A DNA stretch of 64,000 nt from Streptomyces marispadix (GTDB lineage Bacteria > Actinomycetota > Actinomycetes > Streptomycetales > Streptomycetaceae). The notes under the pieces are model-generated. The model saw only the letters and a list, made by a program, of their open reading frames with translations. It had not been told where the DNA came from and ran no database searches. A program made the position numbers and the translations under genes. Within the stretch, counting starts at the first letter, position 1. Each line of letters begins with the position of its first letter. The stretch lies in NCBI RefSeq assembly GCF_022524345.1, contig NZ_JAKWJU010000002.1, forward strand, positions 6,438,001 to 6,502,000, read 5' to 3'. This document shows positions 42,833-52,507 of the stretch, in pieces.

Positions 42833-44421
42833 TCAGCCCATCCCGTCCCGGCCGGGTTCGTCCTCTCCCGCCGTCACCGCCAGGGCGGCCGCCGGATCCT
42901 GCTCGGGACCCCCCGCGGGTTGCCAACTGCCCTCGGTGTCACGGCGGTACGGCCACCAGCGGCCGTCACGTCCAAAGCGCAACTGAGCCGAACCGTCCGC
43001 TGAGCACCAGCGGTTGGCCTCCAAGCGCGGTTCCGTCACGGCCGCCGATTGCGCTTCCGTCGCCTCGGCGCCCGTATCCGGGTCCGTGCCCGGGTCCCTC
43101 CCGGCGTCCGTACGCCCTCCCGTCAGCGCGGAGGCGAGCATGCGGCGCATCCGAACTGCCGTCTCCGGGCCGGGAGTCCACGGTTCCTCCCATACGGACA
43201 ACGCCTCCGCGCCGCCCGTCTCCCAGGCCCGTACGGCCGACGACAGGTCCTCGGGAGAGAGGCGGCATCCGGTCGCGAGCCGTACCGTCACACGTTCACC
43301 GGGCGCCTGGGCGGCCAGGCGTACGGCGTCCTGCCGTGGCGTCAGCTCCTTGGCCTCGGCTCGGTGCCGGCGTACGAGGGCGATGATGCCCTCTGAAGCA
43401 TGCGGTGTGCTCGTCGGGCGGTGTCCGCTACGAGGAACTCCAGTGCCGCCAGGTCCAGTTCGGTCGGGGAGGACTGTGCGCCGCCGTTCAGCGAGAGCGG
43501 CGCACCCGGCTCTGGAACGGGCTCGGAGGGGGCCCCGGTGACCTCCGGCAGCGGAGGCCGAAGCGGACGCGTGGCGAAGACCTCGTCGGCCCGAACCGAC
43601 GCCGTGCGCCGGGGAGTGGAAGCCCCCTTCCCGGCGCCGGGGTCAGCGGCCTCCTCAGCCGGCGTCCGTGCTGTGCTCGCCTCGGTGGGGCGCGCGTCCT
43701 CGGCACCCGGGAGGGGCGTGGCTGCCGCAGTGCCGTTCCGCGGGCCGCCGCCCCGCAGACCCAGCGCGTCGAGAAACAGCTCCTCGGTACGTCCCCGCAA
43801 CAGCAGCAGCACGAACGGGTCTTCGTCCAGCAGCCGCGCCGTCTGGTAGCACAGCGCGGCAGCGTGCAGACAGTGGTCCCAGGCGCCGCAGTCGCATGTT
43901 GCGTCCAAGTCCCCGATCCCCGGGAGGAGTTCGACTCCCGCGCTCTCCGCGTCCTCCACAAGCCGTGGCGGCAGTTCCCGGTCGAGCAGCGCCGCGACAT
44001 GTCCCGCCTCGCGCCCAGCGACCTCCAGCAGGCGCTCCCACTCGGCGCCGGTGAACTCCCGCAGCAGTACGTCGGCGCGCTGCGGCGCACCGTCCCGTCC
44101 GCGCACCACGGCGGTGATCCTCCCGGGGCGCACCGAGACCGCCCCCACGGCACCCTGTCGCGCGAACCGCCGCCCCAGCCGGAGCTGTTGGGAATCGAGC
44201 GCCGTGTCCTCCAGCGCCTTCAGCCACCGAGTGCCCCACCACGTACGGGCGAAGCCACGCCCGCGAGCGGGAGGCAGCGCGGCGAACACCCGCTCCACGC
44301 CGCCGACTTCGCGCTCCCCGTTCAACTCCCCGCTCCCGTCTCCATGTCCGTCCCCCTGCCCGCTCTCATTCCCGTCCTCGTGCGTCCGCTCGGCTCCGTA
44401 CGTTCCCCGGATACCGGTCAT
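42833..44421 (-). pseudogene. SWIM zinc-finger protein, single-base frameshift
   Basis: ATG 44421 overlaps the helicase stop (ATGA). The first frame has RGRGFARTWWGTRWLKALED and the SWIM motif TCDCGAWDHCLH (CxC-x5-CxH) near residue 180. It stops at 43342 with the atypical tail TEPRPRS. Around 43393 the minus strand reads CTTCAGAGGGC; adding one G (CAGGAGGGC) continues the protein as EGIIALVRRHRAEAKELTPR and joins the frame ending at 42833, whose SPEDLSSAVRAWETGG and RFGRDGRWWPYRR are the normal C-terminal part of this family. The repaired protein is 529 aa. SWIM proteins paired with SNF2 helicases are thought to bind nucleic acid. Confidence 0.85.
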
Positions 44422-47400
44422 GGCCGTTCCCTCCGCAGCCGTACGAGTTCGGCGAGTTCATCGTCGGACAGCTCCGTCAGCGCGGCCTCGCCCGACCCGA
44501 GCACCGCGTCCGCGAGCGCCTGCTTGCGGGCGAGCATCGCGGCGATCCGGTCCTCGACCGTTCCCTCGGCGACGAGCCGGTGCACCTGCACGGGCCGGTC
44601 CTGGCCGATGCGGTAGGCGCGATCGGTGGCCTGTGCCTCGACGGCCGGGTTCCACCAGCGGTCGTAGTGGACGACATGTGCCGCGCGGGTCAGGTTGAGG
44701 CCCGTGCCCGCCGCCTTGAGGGAGAGGAGGAACACCGGCGCCCCGCCGTCCTGGAAGTCACGGACCATCTCCTCCCGCCGGGCGACGGGTGTGCCGCCGT
44801 GCAGCAGATGCGACCGTACGCCGCGCCCGTCCAGATGCCGTTCCAGCAGCCGGGCCATCCGCACGTACTGGGTGAAGACCAGTACGCCGCCGGGGTCGTC
44901 CTCGGCGAGGATCGCTTCGAGCAGCTCGTCCAGCAGCTCCAGCTTTCCCGAACGGCCCTCCAGCGCGGGGTTGTTCTCCTTCAGGTAGTGGGCGGGGTGG
45001 TTGCAGATCTGCTTCAGGGAGGTCAGCAGCTTGACGACGAGGCCGCGGCGGGCGAAGCCGCCGGTGCCGCCGAGTTCGGCGAGGCCCTCGCGTACGGCCG
45101 CCTCGTAGAGCCCTGCCTGCTCCGCCGTGAGCGAGACGGCCCTGTCGGTCTCGGTCTTGGGCGGCAGCTCGGGCGCGATGCCCGGGTCGCTCTTGGTCGC
45201 TCTTGCGGCGGCGCAGCAGGAACGGGCGCACTAGCCGGGCCAGTCTCTCGGCACCTCCCGGATCGCCGCCCTCGGCGGCCTGTGCGTAGCGTCTGCGGAA
45301 CGTGCCGAGACGGCCGAGAAGTCCGGGCGTCGCCCAGTCGAGGATCGACCACAGCTCGGTGAGGTCGTTCTCCACCGGGGTGCCGGTGAGGGCGACGCGG
45401 GCGCCGCCCGGGATCGTGCGCAGCGCGCGTGCCGTGGCGGAGAAGGGGTTCTTCACATGCTGCGCCTCGTCCGCGACGACCATGCCCCAGCCGGGGCCCG
45501 GCGGTGAGGCCAGGCGTTCGGCGTCGAGCCGCATCGTGCCGTATGTCGTCAGCACCAACTCGCCGTCGGCCAGGCCCTCCAGGCTGCGTGCGGGCCCGTG
45601 GTAGCGGCGTACGGGTGTGCCGGGCGCGAACCGTTCGGTCTCGCGCTGCCAGTTGCCCAGCAGCGACGCAGGGCAGACGACCAGCGTCGGCCCGTCCGTT
45701 CCCTTCTGCTGCTGCCGGTGGAGGTGGAGCGCGATCAGAGTGACGGTCTTGCCGAGCCCCATGTCGTCGGCGAGGCAGGCGCCCAGACCGAGTGACGTCA
45801 TCGTCACCAGCCAGTCCAGGCCCCGCAGTTGGTAGTCGCGCAGGCTCGCCTGAAGCGCTTCCGGCGGCGGCAGGGGAGGGCGACCGCCGGCACCCGCCTC
45901 CGTCAGCCGGGCGCGCAGCGACTCCAGCACGCCGGAGGCGCGCACCTCGACGAGTTCGCCGTCGTGCTCCATGGCGCCGGTGAGGGCGGCGCCGAGAGCG
46001 GCGGCCGGTGCGATCCGGCCGCGGCCCTCGTCCCCGCCTTGCCGCCGCTGCCGTGCACGGCGCACCGCGGCGGGGTCGATCAGCACCCACTGGCCGCGCA
46101 GCCGCGCCAACGGCCGTCCCGCTTCCGCCAGTCGTTCCAGCTCGGCGCTCGTCAGCTCCGTACCGCCGACGGCGAGACGCCAGTCGAAGCCGAGCAGCGC
46201 GTCCGCACCCAGCAGCGACGGGGACGTGTGCCGGTCTGGGCCTTGGGAGCCGCCCCCGGCGGAGCCACCGTGACCGCCTTCCTTCTGTGTGATGACGGCG
46301 CGCATGGTGATCTCGCGGGCGAGCCGCGCGGGCCAGTGCACCTGTACGCCTGCCGCCTCGAGCGCCGAGGCCACGGGCTGCGAGAGCAGTTCGGAGATCT
46401 CTTCGTCGTCCAGTACGACACGATCGGGTACGGGCGCGGACAGCAGCGGTGTGAGCGCGCCCCACGCCGCGGCGGCACGGCGCAGCGCCAGCAGAACGTC
46501 CGTACGCACCCGGGGTCCGAAGTCCGCCGCCGCGGGCGACGCACCGTGCCAGACGTCTGCCGCGTCGGCGACCAGCGAGGCGTCGCCGAGGCTGTGGAGC
46601 TGGAGCACCGCCCGGAAGCGCACTTCGCCCAACGGCCCGGTCAGGGCGGGGAGTTCGGCAGACGTGGCGTCGTCGCGGGCATCAGCGGGATCGTCGTCAG
46701 GCAGCCCGTCGACCTCGATGCGCAGGGACAGCCCCACACCCGCGTCATGACCGGCGGCGACCCCGGCCGCCCACTCCCGCCGCTCCGGAATGCGCTGGGG
46801 CTCCCGCGCGGCGAAGGCGGAGTGCCCCGTGGCCAGGACCGCGGCCGGTGTACGCGGCAGCGCGTCCGCGACGGCGTCGAGGAAGGCACGCAGGCGCTCC
46901 TGACCGGAAGGAATCAGCGGGGGAGGCCCGCCTGTCGTCCCGGCGCCCGTCCCCGATCCCGTCCCAGTTCCCGTCAGCGCTACGGCGTGGGCGTAGGGAG
47001 GCATCGCCGCTACGAGATCGCGTAGCCGCTCGGCGTCCGGCGGGACGAGCGGCGCGAACCGCCAGGCGTCGTAGCCGTCCGGGCTGACGCCTGGCAGCAG
47101 CCGTCCTCGGGCGGCGATCCGCAGGGCGAGCAGCGCGGCCTCGCCCCAGAAGACCGCCGAGGGCGGCCCGGACTCCTGCTCCGCCGCTTCTTGTGCGCTC
47201 CCGTTCGTCGGCCGTGCCGCCCGGAGCCGGGTGAGTACGGGAAGCGCATCGGCCAGCGGAACCATCAGGGCCGGAACGTTGTGCACGCCGACGTAGCCGC
47301 CCTGCTCCGGGATCGCCACGGCCAGCTCGCCGTGGGTGTCGCCGTCCGGAAGCGGCGGTGATCCGTCCGGGAGCCAGAAGGCCATATGCGAGGTACGGGG

Positions 47401-47487
47401 CGGGTCGCCGGGGAGCAGCACGGCTTCGCAGCGGGCGAGTTGAGCGATGTCGGAGGGCGTCGTCACGGTACGGGTCGCTGTGCCCAC
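44418..47487 (-). pseudogene. SNF2-family DEAD/H helicase, frame broken by a 10-bp tandem duplication
   Basis: GTG 47487 follows GAGGA. An N-terminal ~480-residue domain typical of bacterial SNF2 proteins precedes the helicase core: LADDMGLGKTVTLIAL (motif I), VVADEAQHVKNP (II), ALTGTPVENDLTELW (III). The frame breaks after FLLRRRKSD, where GGTCGCTCTT on the plus strand is repeated exactly (45185-45194, 45195-45204). Deleting one copy gives RRRKSDPGIAPELPPKTE and a continuous 1019-aa protein. Motifs V-VI follow (LKAAGTGLNLT, DRAYRIGQDRPVQV). Without repair the product lacks the second RecA domain and cannot be a working ATPase. Coupled to the SWIM gene by a 4-nt overlap. Confidence 0.9.
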
Positions 47488-47503
47488 GCGATTCCTCAAA
47501 TTT

Positions 47504-47511
47504 GACTAGTC
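47504..47511. promoter_or_regulatory. GACTAGTC palindrome upstream of the SNF2 helicase
   Basis: GACTAGTC with flanking GGTC on one side resembles half-perfect TetR-type operators (CCGACTAGTCGG). It lies 17-24 bp upstream of the GTG start, overlapping where a leader would be. Weak evidence. Confidence 0.25.
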
Positions 47512-47641
47512 GGTCTGGGGCGGCCGAGGTTACCTCAGGGTCGAGGCGGGCCGGAAACGGCGACGGAACCCCGATGGGCGAAACGGCGTTCTAATGGAGA
47601 GAGGCAGGTGGGCTGACCTGCCTGCCCATAAGGAGGAAGCG

Positions 47642-47824
47642 ATGACCAACAGAGGCAAGATCGCCGTCGGCGGTGTGGCCGTGGGACTGCTGCTGTGGTG
47701 GCTGACCTCGTTCTGGATCGCCCTCGCGGTGATCGTTGGGGTGCCCGTGGTCGCGTATCTGGCGCTCGACCCCTCACAGCGGCGGAGGCTGCGCCGGGTG
47801 AGCCGCAAGGAGCTGGGCCGCTGA
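47642..47824 (+). CDS. Small membrane protein, 60 aa
   Basis: ATG 47642 follows a strong AAGGAGG at 5-6 nt. MTNRGKIAVGGVAVGLLLWW leads into one long or two short transmembrane segments (to about residue 43: IALAVIVGVPVVAYLAL), then a basic tail LDPSQRRRLRRVSRKELGR. The pattern is common among small Streptomyces membrane proteins; function unknown. Confidence 0.75.
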   Translation: MTNRGKIAVGGVAVGLLLWWLTSFWIALAVIVGVPVVAYLALDPSQRRRLRRVSRKELGR

Positions 47825-47964
47825 GCGGTCGAGTCATCGATCCGGCGGGCCGTCGACACTGCGCCGCCGGAGGAACCCCCGGTGCCGGGGGGTAGCGGCC
47901 CATTACCGGCCCGTATTCAGGGGGGTGTGTGCCCAACATGCCCCGGGGTCCATAGAGTTGGGCC

Positions 47965-49224
47965 ATGAGGTGGTTGGCGCTGGAGGCGGGGGACGCCGCG
48001 ACGTGGGGCAGCACCGTCGTCACGTTCGCCATGGCGTGCTATGCCATCGGGCAGGGCATCAGCCAGCGCCGGGACCTGCGCAGGCAGAACGAACTCCAGG
48101 CCGAGGCCTCACAGTTGCAGCGCCGCCAGATCGAGACTGCCGAGCGGCGCACCCTCGTCATGGAGCAGTTGCTGGCACAGCTCACCGCCACGTCGGGGCC
48201 GTCGGCGCCCGATCCGAGGGCCGGGGGAGCGTCCCAGCCGTGGGCCCAGCCCGCCGCTTACGGCAGCGGGCCCGCCGCCGCAGCGGGCGCGCCCGCTGGC
48301 GGAGGGCAGCCATCCGGCCCGGTCTTCTCCGGGCCGGTCTCGGGCGCGACATTCGCACCCGCAGGAGAGGGCGCCTTTGCACGCTCCGGAGCGGGCACAC
48401 CCGCGCAGGGACAGTCGGCACCGCCTCCGACGCAGCCTCCGCCCCCGGTATCGCCCGCCGGGGACCCCTTCGAGGAGCCCTTCGAGGACGCTGACGAGGG
48501 CGCCGACGAGGAATTCGGCGAGGACCACCGCGAAGAGCCCCGCGAGAAGGTGCCCAGCGCGGCGTCGCCCGACGAGGACAGCGCGGGCGCGCCCCCGGCT
48601 CCGGCCCCCGCCGATGCGGCAGAGCCCGCCGACGGCTACCCGGGCGCCGCCCAGCCTCCCGGGCCGCCCGGCGGCTACGGCTGTCCGCCGCCTCCCGCCG
48701 CCGACGGCTACCCACAGCCGGCCGGTGACGGCACTCCGCCTCCGCCGAGGCGGCGCCCCGGCCCGTCCCAGCCACAGGCTCCGGCTCCTGTGCCCGGCCC
48801 CGCGGCCGCGTCCCCGGCACCCGCCGGCTATGAGACCCCCGCGTCCGGCTATGGCACCCCGGCCCCCGGGTTCGGCACCCCCGCCGCACCGCCGCCGTCC
48901 CCGTGGCCGTACCAGCCGCAGGCCCCGGCGCCCGCGCAGCCCCAGTCGCCCTACGCACCGGCGGGCCCCTGGCGCATCGAACGCGCCGGACGGCATGTCT
49001 TCGCGCTGCGCAACACCGGTACGACGACGCTCACGGGCGTCCGGGTCGACCGCGGGAACCTCCCCGACTCGGCCCGCGGCGTACCGGAGGACGCGATCGT
49101 ACGGCCGGGCGAGACGGCCGAGTTCCTGATGGCGGCCGACCGCGGACAGGCCTTGCCGGGCACGGTCCTGGTCTCCTGGCACGGCCGACCCGGCGGCGTA
49201 CATGTGCCTGTCCCGCAGGGGTGA
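47965..49224 (+). CDS. Membrane-anchored proline-rich protein of unknown function
   Basis: 419 aa. An N-terminal hydrophobic segment (TWGSTVVTFAMACYAIGQG) is followed by a ~45-residue coiled coil (QRRDLRRQNELQAEASQLQR, then RRTLVMEQLLAQL). Residues ~75-330 are a low-complexity Pro/Ala/Gly linker with an acidic patch (DEGADEEFGEDHREEPREK). The last ~85 residues look like a small beta-domain: WRIERAGRHVFALRNTGTTTL and GETAEFLMAADRGQ. I do not recognise the family. Possibly a cell-envelope or signalling scaffold. Confidence 0.72.
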   Translation: MRWLALEAGDAATWGSTVVTFAMACYAIGQGISQRRDLRRQNELQAEASQLQRRQIETAERRTLVMEQLLAQLTATSGPSAPDPRAGGASQPWAQPAAYGSGPAAAAGAPAGGGQPSGPVFSGPVSGATFAPAGEGAFARSGAGTPAQGQSAPPPTQPPPPVSPAGDPFEEPFEDADEGADEEFGEDHREEPREKVPSAASPDEDSAGAPPAPAPADAAEPADGYPGAAQPPGPPGGYGCPPPPAADGYPQPAGDGTPPPPRRRPGPSQPQAPAPVPGPAAASPAPAGYETPASGYGTPAPGFGTPAAPPPSPWPYQPQAPAPAQPQSPYAPAGPWRIERAGRHVFALRNTGTTTLTGVRVDRGNLPDSARGVPEDAIVRPGETAEFLMAADRGQALPGTVLVSWHGRPGGVHVPVPQG

Positions 49225-49238
49225 GTGCCCGCCGCGTA

Positions 49239-49266
49239 GCAACTCCCGCCGGGCAACTCCCGCCGG
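49239..49266. repeat. Exact 14-bp tandem duplication
   Basis: GCAACTCCCGCCGG at 49239-49252 is repeated without change at 49253-49266, 15 bp after the stop of the proline-rich protein gene. Non-coding. Same type as the duplications at 4158-4179 and 45185-45204. Confidence 0.9.
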
Positions 49267-49387
49267 GGCGGCGCCCGGTCACTGAACCGCCGGGTCCGAG
49301 GCAGGCACTGGACTGCTCGACTCCAGGGACAGAACCGGCGCCAGGGACCCGCCCCAGCGTCACAACCGGCCCCAGGGGCCGAACCGT

Positions 49388-50173
49388 TCAGGCGGCGGGC
49401 CGCAGCGCCATCCCGTCCAACGCCTCCAGCAGACCCGGCAGTTCGGAACCGCGCCCGACCGGCAGCACCTCGCCCGGCTCGTCGTCCAGCAGCAGGAAGG
49501 CGATGTCGTCGGTGCGTGCCACCATGCTCCAGCCCGGTCCGTCGGCACGCAGGGTGCGCGCCTCACCCGAGGCGAACGCGGAGCGTACGCGTCCGGGCGG
49601 CGGCGGGTCGCTCAGATACGCCCGTACCTCCTCCAGCACCCGCTTCACCGACTCGTTGGGGCTCTCGCCGGCCTCGACGAACTCGACGTCGTCCTCGACC
49701 TGTTCGCGCCACACCGCCCACTGGAGCGCGATCTCGTCCGCGCCGAGGCGCCGCTGTGCCGGGCCCCACTGCTCGGTGTCCGGCGGTACGAGCACGGGAC
49801 GCCCGCCGTCGGCCTCCGGGTCGGGCTCGGGGTCGTGCGGAGCCGGTACGCCGGGAGCCGACACGGCGACGTTCAGCGGCCAGCCCGGCAGGACCGCGGC
49901 CACGGAACGCTCGGAGGGCGAGAGGTCGTACTCCATGCCGCAGTCCCACGCGGCGATCGCGCAGGCGACGAGCGTCACGTCGTCGGTGGCCACCGTCCAG
50001 CGGGCACCGGAGCCGTCCTGGCCGAGAACCAGCCCGTATCCCTCGGCGTACGGCTCGAGGCCGAGTCTCTCGCACGCCTCGGGGTAGTCGTCACCCAGAA
50101 CGCTCGGAAACTGGGCGGGAGTCAGCAGTACAGCCGTCAGCACAAACAGCGCGTCATCGTCCTCGGCGGCCAC
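49388..50173 (-). CDS. Conserved hypothetical protein, 261 aa
   Basis: GTG 50173 is preceded by GGGGAGGC at 3-4 nt; an ATG at 50191 lacks a site. The sequence is acidic, soluble and without signal peptide: LFVLTAVLLTPAQFPSVLGD, CERLGLEPYAEGYGLVLGQD, then a ~25-residue Asp/Pro-rich linker (PHDPEPDPEADGG) and a C-terminal half with DEIALQWAVWREQVEDDVEF. I know of no domain here. It is divergent from the MpaB-like gene. Confidence 0.7.
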   Translation of the reverse strand: MAAEDDDALFVLTAVLLTPAQFPSVLGDDYPEACERLGLEPYAEGYGLVLGQDGSGARWTVATDDVTLVACAIAAWDCGMEYDLSPSERSVAAVLPGWPLNVAVSAPGVPAPHDPEPDPEADGGRPVLVPPDTEQWGPAQRRLGADEIALQWAVWREQVEDDVEFVEAGESPNESVKRVLEEVRAYLSDPPPPGRVRSAFASGEARTLRADGPGWSMVARTDDIAFLLLDDEPGEVLPVGRGSELPGLLEALDGMALRPAA

Positions 50174-50209
50174 GGCGCCTCCCCTTTCCATGCGTTCCGG
50201 GGAACCTTA

Positions 50210-50219
50210 ACTCTAGAGT
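50210..50219. promoter_or_regulatory. ACTCTAGAGT palindrome in the divergent promoter region
   Basis: A perfect 10-bp palindrome, immediately followed by an AT-rich CAGTTCGTTTACAGAG. It lies 37 bp from one start and 44 bp from the other, a position expected of a TetR-type operator. MpaB-like genes are often TetR-regulated, but no TetR gene is adjacent. Confidence 0.4.
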
Positions 50220-50262
50220 CAGTTCGTTTACAGAGCAGGGCCGCTGACCAAGGAGACGCGAC

Positions 50263-51165
50263 GTGGGGCGATACGACCGGCTCAGGCACATCCTGCAACT
50301 CGACCCGGAAGAGGACTTCCTGGAGATCTACCGGCTGTCGGCGACGTACGAATTCCCCTGGGACTTCACACGTTCGCTGGAACTCGCCCTCTATCGCACC
50401 TACGCGGTCCCCAGCATCGGGCGCCTGCTGGCGCACACGGCGGAGCTGACGGACCGTACGCAGAAGCGCTACGACGACACCACGCTGCTGCTGGACGCCG
50501 TCGTGGAACACGGATTCGCCTCCGACGAGGGACGCACCGCGATCCGCCGCATCAACCAGATGCACCGCAGCTACGACATCTCCGACGACGACATGCGCTA
50601 TGTGCTGTGCACGTTCGTCGTGATGCCGAAGCGCTGGCTCGACAAGTACGGCTGGCGCCGCCTGTCGCCCGTCGAGGAGCACGCCTCGGCCGTCTACTAC
50701 CGCACTCTCGGACGGCACATGGGCATCACCGAAATCCCCGGCGACTTCGGCGGGTTCGAGAAGTTCCTCGACGACTACGAGGCCGCGAACTTCGCCTGGG
50801 ACCCCGACTCCCGCCGCGTCTCGGACTCGACGCTGGCACTGATGGCCTCGTGGTATCCGTCGCTGCTCGCACCGGCCGTGCGCGGCGCGAGCAAGGCCCT
50901 GCTGGACGACTCGCTGCTCCAGGCCTTCCGTTACGATCCGCCGCGTCCCGGCGTACGCACGCTGGTGCAGGGCGCGCTGAAGGCGCGGGCACGTGCCGTA
51001 CGTCTGATGCCGCCGCGCCGCAAGCCGCACTACGCGCGCCAGAACCCGGAGATCAAGGGCTACCCGGGCTATCCCACGGGCTACTCGCTCGCCGACCTGG
51101 GCACGTTTCCCGGACAGTCGGAACGCGGCCTCGGCGGGTGCCCCGTGCCGCACGGCAAGGCGTAG
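50263..51165 (+). CDS. MpaB-like (DUF2236) oxygenase family protein
   Basis: 300 aa from GTG 50263, following AAGGAGA. Conserved blocks are FPWDFTRSLELALYRTYAVP, INQMHRSYDISDDDMRYVLC (with the His expected to bind heme), TFVVMPKRWLDKYGWRRLSP and WYPSLLAPAVRGASKALLDD. This all-helical family includes the oxygenase MpaB and latex-clearing protein. Substrate unknown; the Tyr/Pro-rich C-terminus (GYPGYPTGYSL) is probably disordered. A palindrome at 50210-50219 may control it. Confidence 0.86.
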   Translation: MGRYDRLRHILQLDPEEDFLEIYRLSATYEFPWDFTRSLELALYRTYAVPSIGRLLAHTAELTDRTQKRYDDTTLLLDAVVEHGFASDEGRTAIRRINQMHRSYDISDDDMRYVLCTFVVMPKRWLDKYGWRRLSPVEEHASAVYYRTLGRHMGITEIPGDFGGFEKFLDDYEAANFAWDPDSRRVSDSTLALMASWYPSLLAPAVRGASKALLDDSLLQAFRYDPPRPGVRTLVQGALKARARAVRLMPPRRKPHYARQNPEIKGYPGYPTGYSLADLGTFPGQSERGLGGCPVPHGKA

Positions 51166-51239
51166 GGCCGAGGCGGCTGTTCGGCGGCCCGGACGGTGAC
51201 CGGCCGCGTGGCGTCCCGCCGGGCCGTGCCACCGCCTCG

Positions 51240-51869
51240 TCACCCCGTACGGGTCGCCAGCGCCAGATAGCGGTCCTCACCGTCGTCCAGCGACGTCAGC
51301 CGCCAGCCCGAACCGGCAAGCAGGGCACGGAGGTTGGGCTCGGCCCTTATGTCGTCGGGAGTGAGGACGCGGCCCTGGCGCTCGGCGAGAGCGGCACGGC
51401 CCACCGGGTGGAAGAGGGCGAGCGTGCCGCCGGGCCTTACGACGCGGGCCAGTTCACGCAGACCGGTACCGGGCCCCGCCAGATGGGAGACCAGTCCGGC
51501 CGCGAATACGGCGTCGAGTGCGGCGTCGCGCAGCGGAAGCCGGCAGGCGTCCGCGAGCAGCATGCGCCCGTCGGCGAGCCGCCCGGCGCGCACTGCCTCG
51601 GCGAGCATCTCCGGGGTGAGGTCGACGCCGAGCACGGTGCCGTCTCGTCCGACGGCGGCGCGGAGCGGAGCCAGCGCCCTCCCGGTCCCGCAGCCCGCGT
51701 CGAGCACGAAGTCGCCCTTGCTCAGGCCCAGTTCGCCGACCGCCGCCTCGTAGGCGGGACCGTCGTCGGGGAAGCGCGCGTCCCAGCGGGCCGCACGCGC
51801 GGCGAAGAACTCCCTTACGCGGGCGGCCTCGTCACTCGTCTCGTGTGGCTCGTGCGACTCATGGGGCAT
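51240..51869 (-). CDS. Class I SAM-dependent methyltransferase
   Basis: 209 aa, with N-terminal MPHESHEPHETSDE polar lead. Motif I VLDAGCGTGRALAPLRAAVG is near residue 55, motif II GVDLTPEMLAEAV, then LLADACRLPLRDAALDAVFA and ELARVVRPGGTLALFHPVGR. It belongs to the UbiE/Methyltransf_11 group; substrate not predictable. It converges on the MpaB-like gene. Confidence 0.9.
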   Translation of the reverse strand: MPHESHEPHETSDEAARVREFFAARAARWDARFPDDGPAYEAAVGELGLSKGDFVLDAGCGTGRALAPLRAAVGRDGTVLGVDLTPEMLAEAVRAGRLADGRMLLADACRLPLRDAALDAVFAAGLVSHLAGPGTGLRELARVVRPGGTLALFHPVGRAALAERQGRVLTPDDIRAEPNLRALLAGSGWRLTSLDDGEDRYLALATRTG

Positions 51870-51950
51870 GGGTTCATGATGGCCGACGAGGCGGGGCGGA
51901 CCGCCGGGCGGTGGTTCGCCGGCGGTGCCGCCTTCGTCTCCGGGCCGCCG

Positions 51951-52379
51951 TCAGTCCGCCACGCGGGCCATCGCCACCACCTTCTCGATGCGTACCCGTA
52001 CGAGCAGTTCACCGGGTACGGCGTTGCGGGCGCCGAACTGTTCCGCCGCGCCCTCGCCCATGTAGCGGGCCCCGATGCGCGTGGCCCAGTGCAGCATCGT
52101 GTCGATGTCGGCGCTCAGTTCGGCGTGGCCGCGGATCACCACGAAGGCGTAGGGAGGCCGCTCGTCGTCCACGCAGAACGAGACGCGGCCGTCGCGGGCG
52201 AGATTGCGCCCCTTGACCGTGCCCTCACCTGTGGTGAAGATCAGGTCGTCGCCGTCGACCACGAACCACACGGGGGCGACGTGAGGGCTTCCGTCGGCAC
52301 GGACCGTTGAGAGCTTTCCCGTACGGGTGCCCTCGGTGATGAAGCCGCGCCACTCGTCTTCCGTCATCTTCTCAGCCAT
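51951..52379 (-). CDS. PPOX-class flavin/F420-dependent oxidoreductase
   Basis: 142 aa from ATG 52379. The split-barrel flavin-binding core reads LSTVRADGSPHVAPVWFVVD, LIFTTGEGTVKGRNLARDG and RVSFCVDDERPPYAFVVIRG. Size and motifs match actinobacterial F420-binding PPOX proteins, which use reduced deazaflavin to reduce small molecules. Whether this one uses F420 or FMN is not certain from sequence alone. Confidence 0.88.
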   Translation of the reverse strand: MAEKMTEDEWRGFITEGTRTGKLSTVRADGSPHVAPVWFVVDGDDLIFTTGEGTVKGRNLARDGRVSFCVDDERPPYAFVVIRGHAELSADIDTMLHWATRIGARYMGEGAAEQFGARNAVPGELLVRVRIEKVVAMARVAD

Positions 52380-52507
52380 GCCTACATACTGCGCGCGGCG
52401 TACACGGTTCGTGGCGCTGAGTGCGGCACGTGAGCGTGTGGTTGCTCCCCGCGTTGTGGTGGGTAAGGGTGGCACGGCAGCAGCTAAGGAGAAGGGGGAA
52501 CGCCGCG

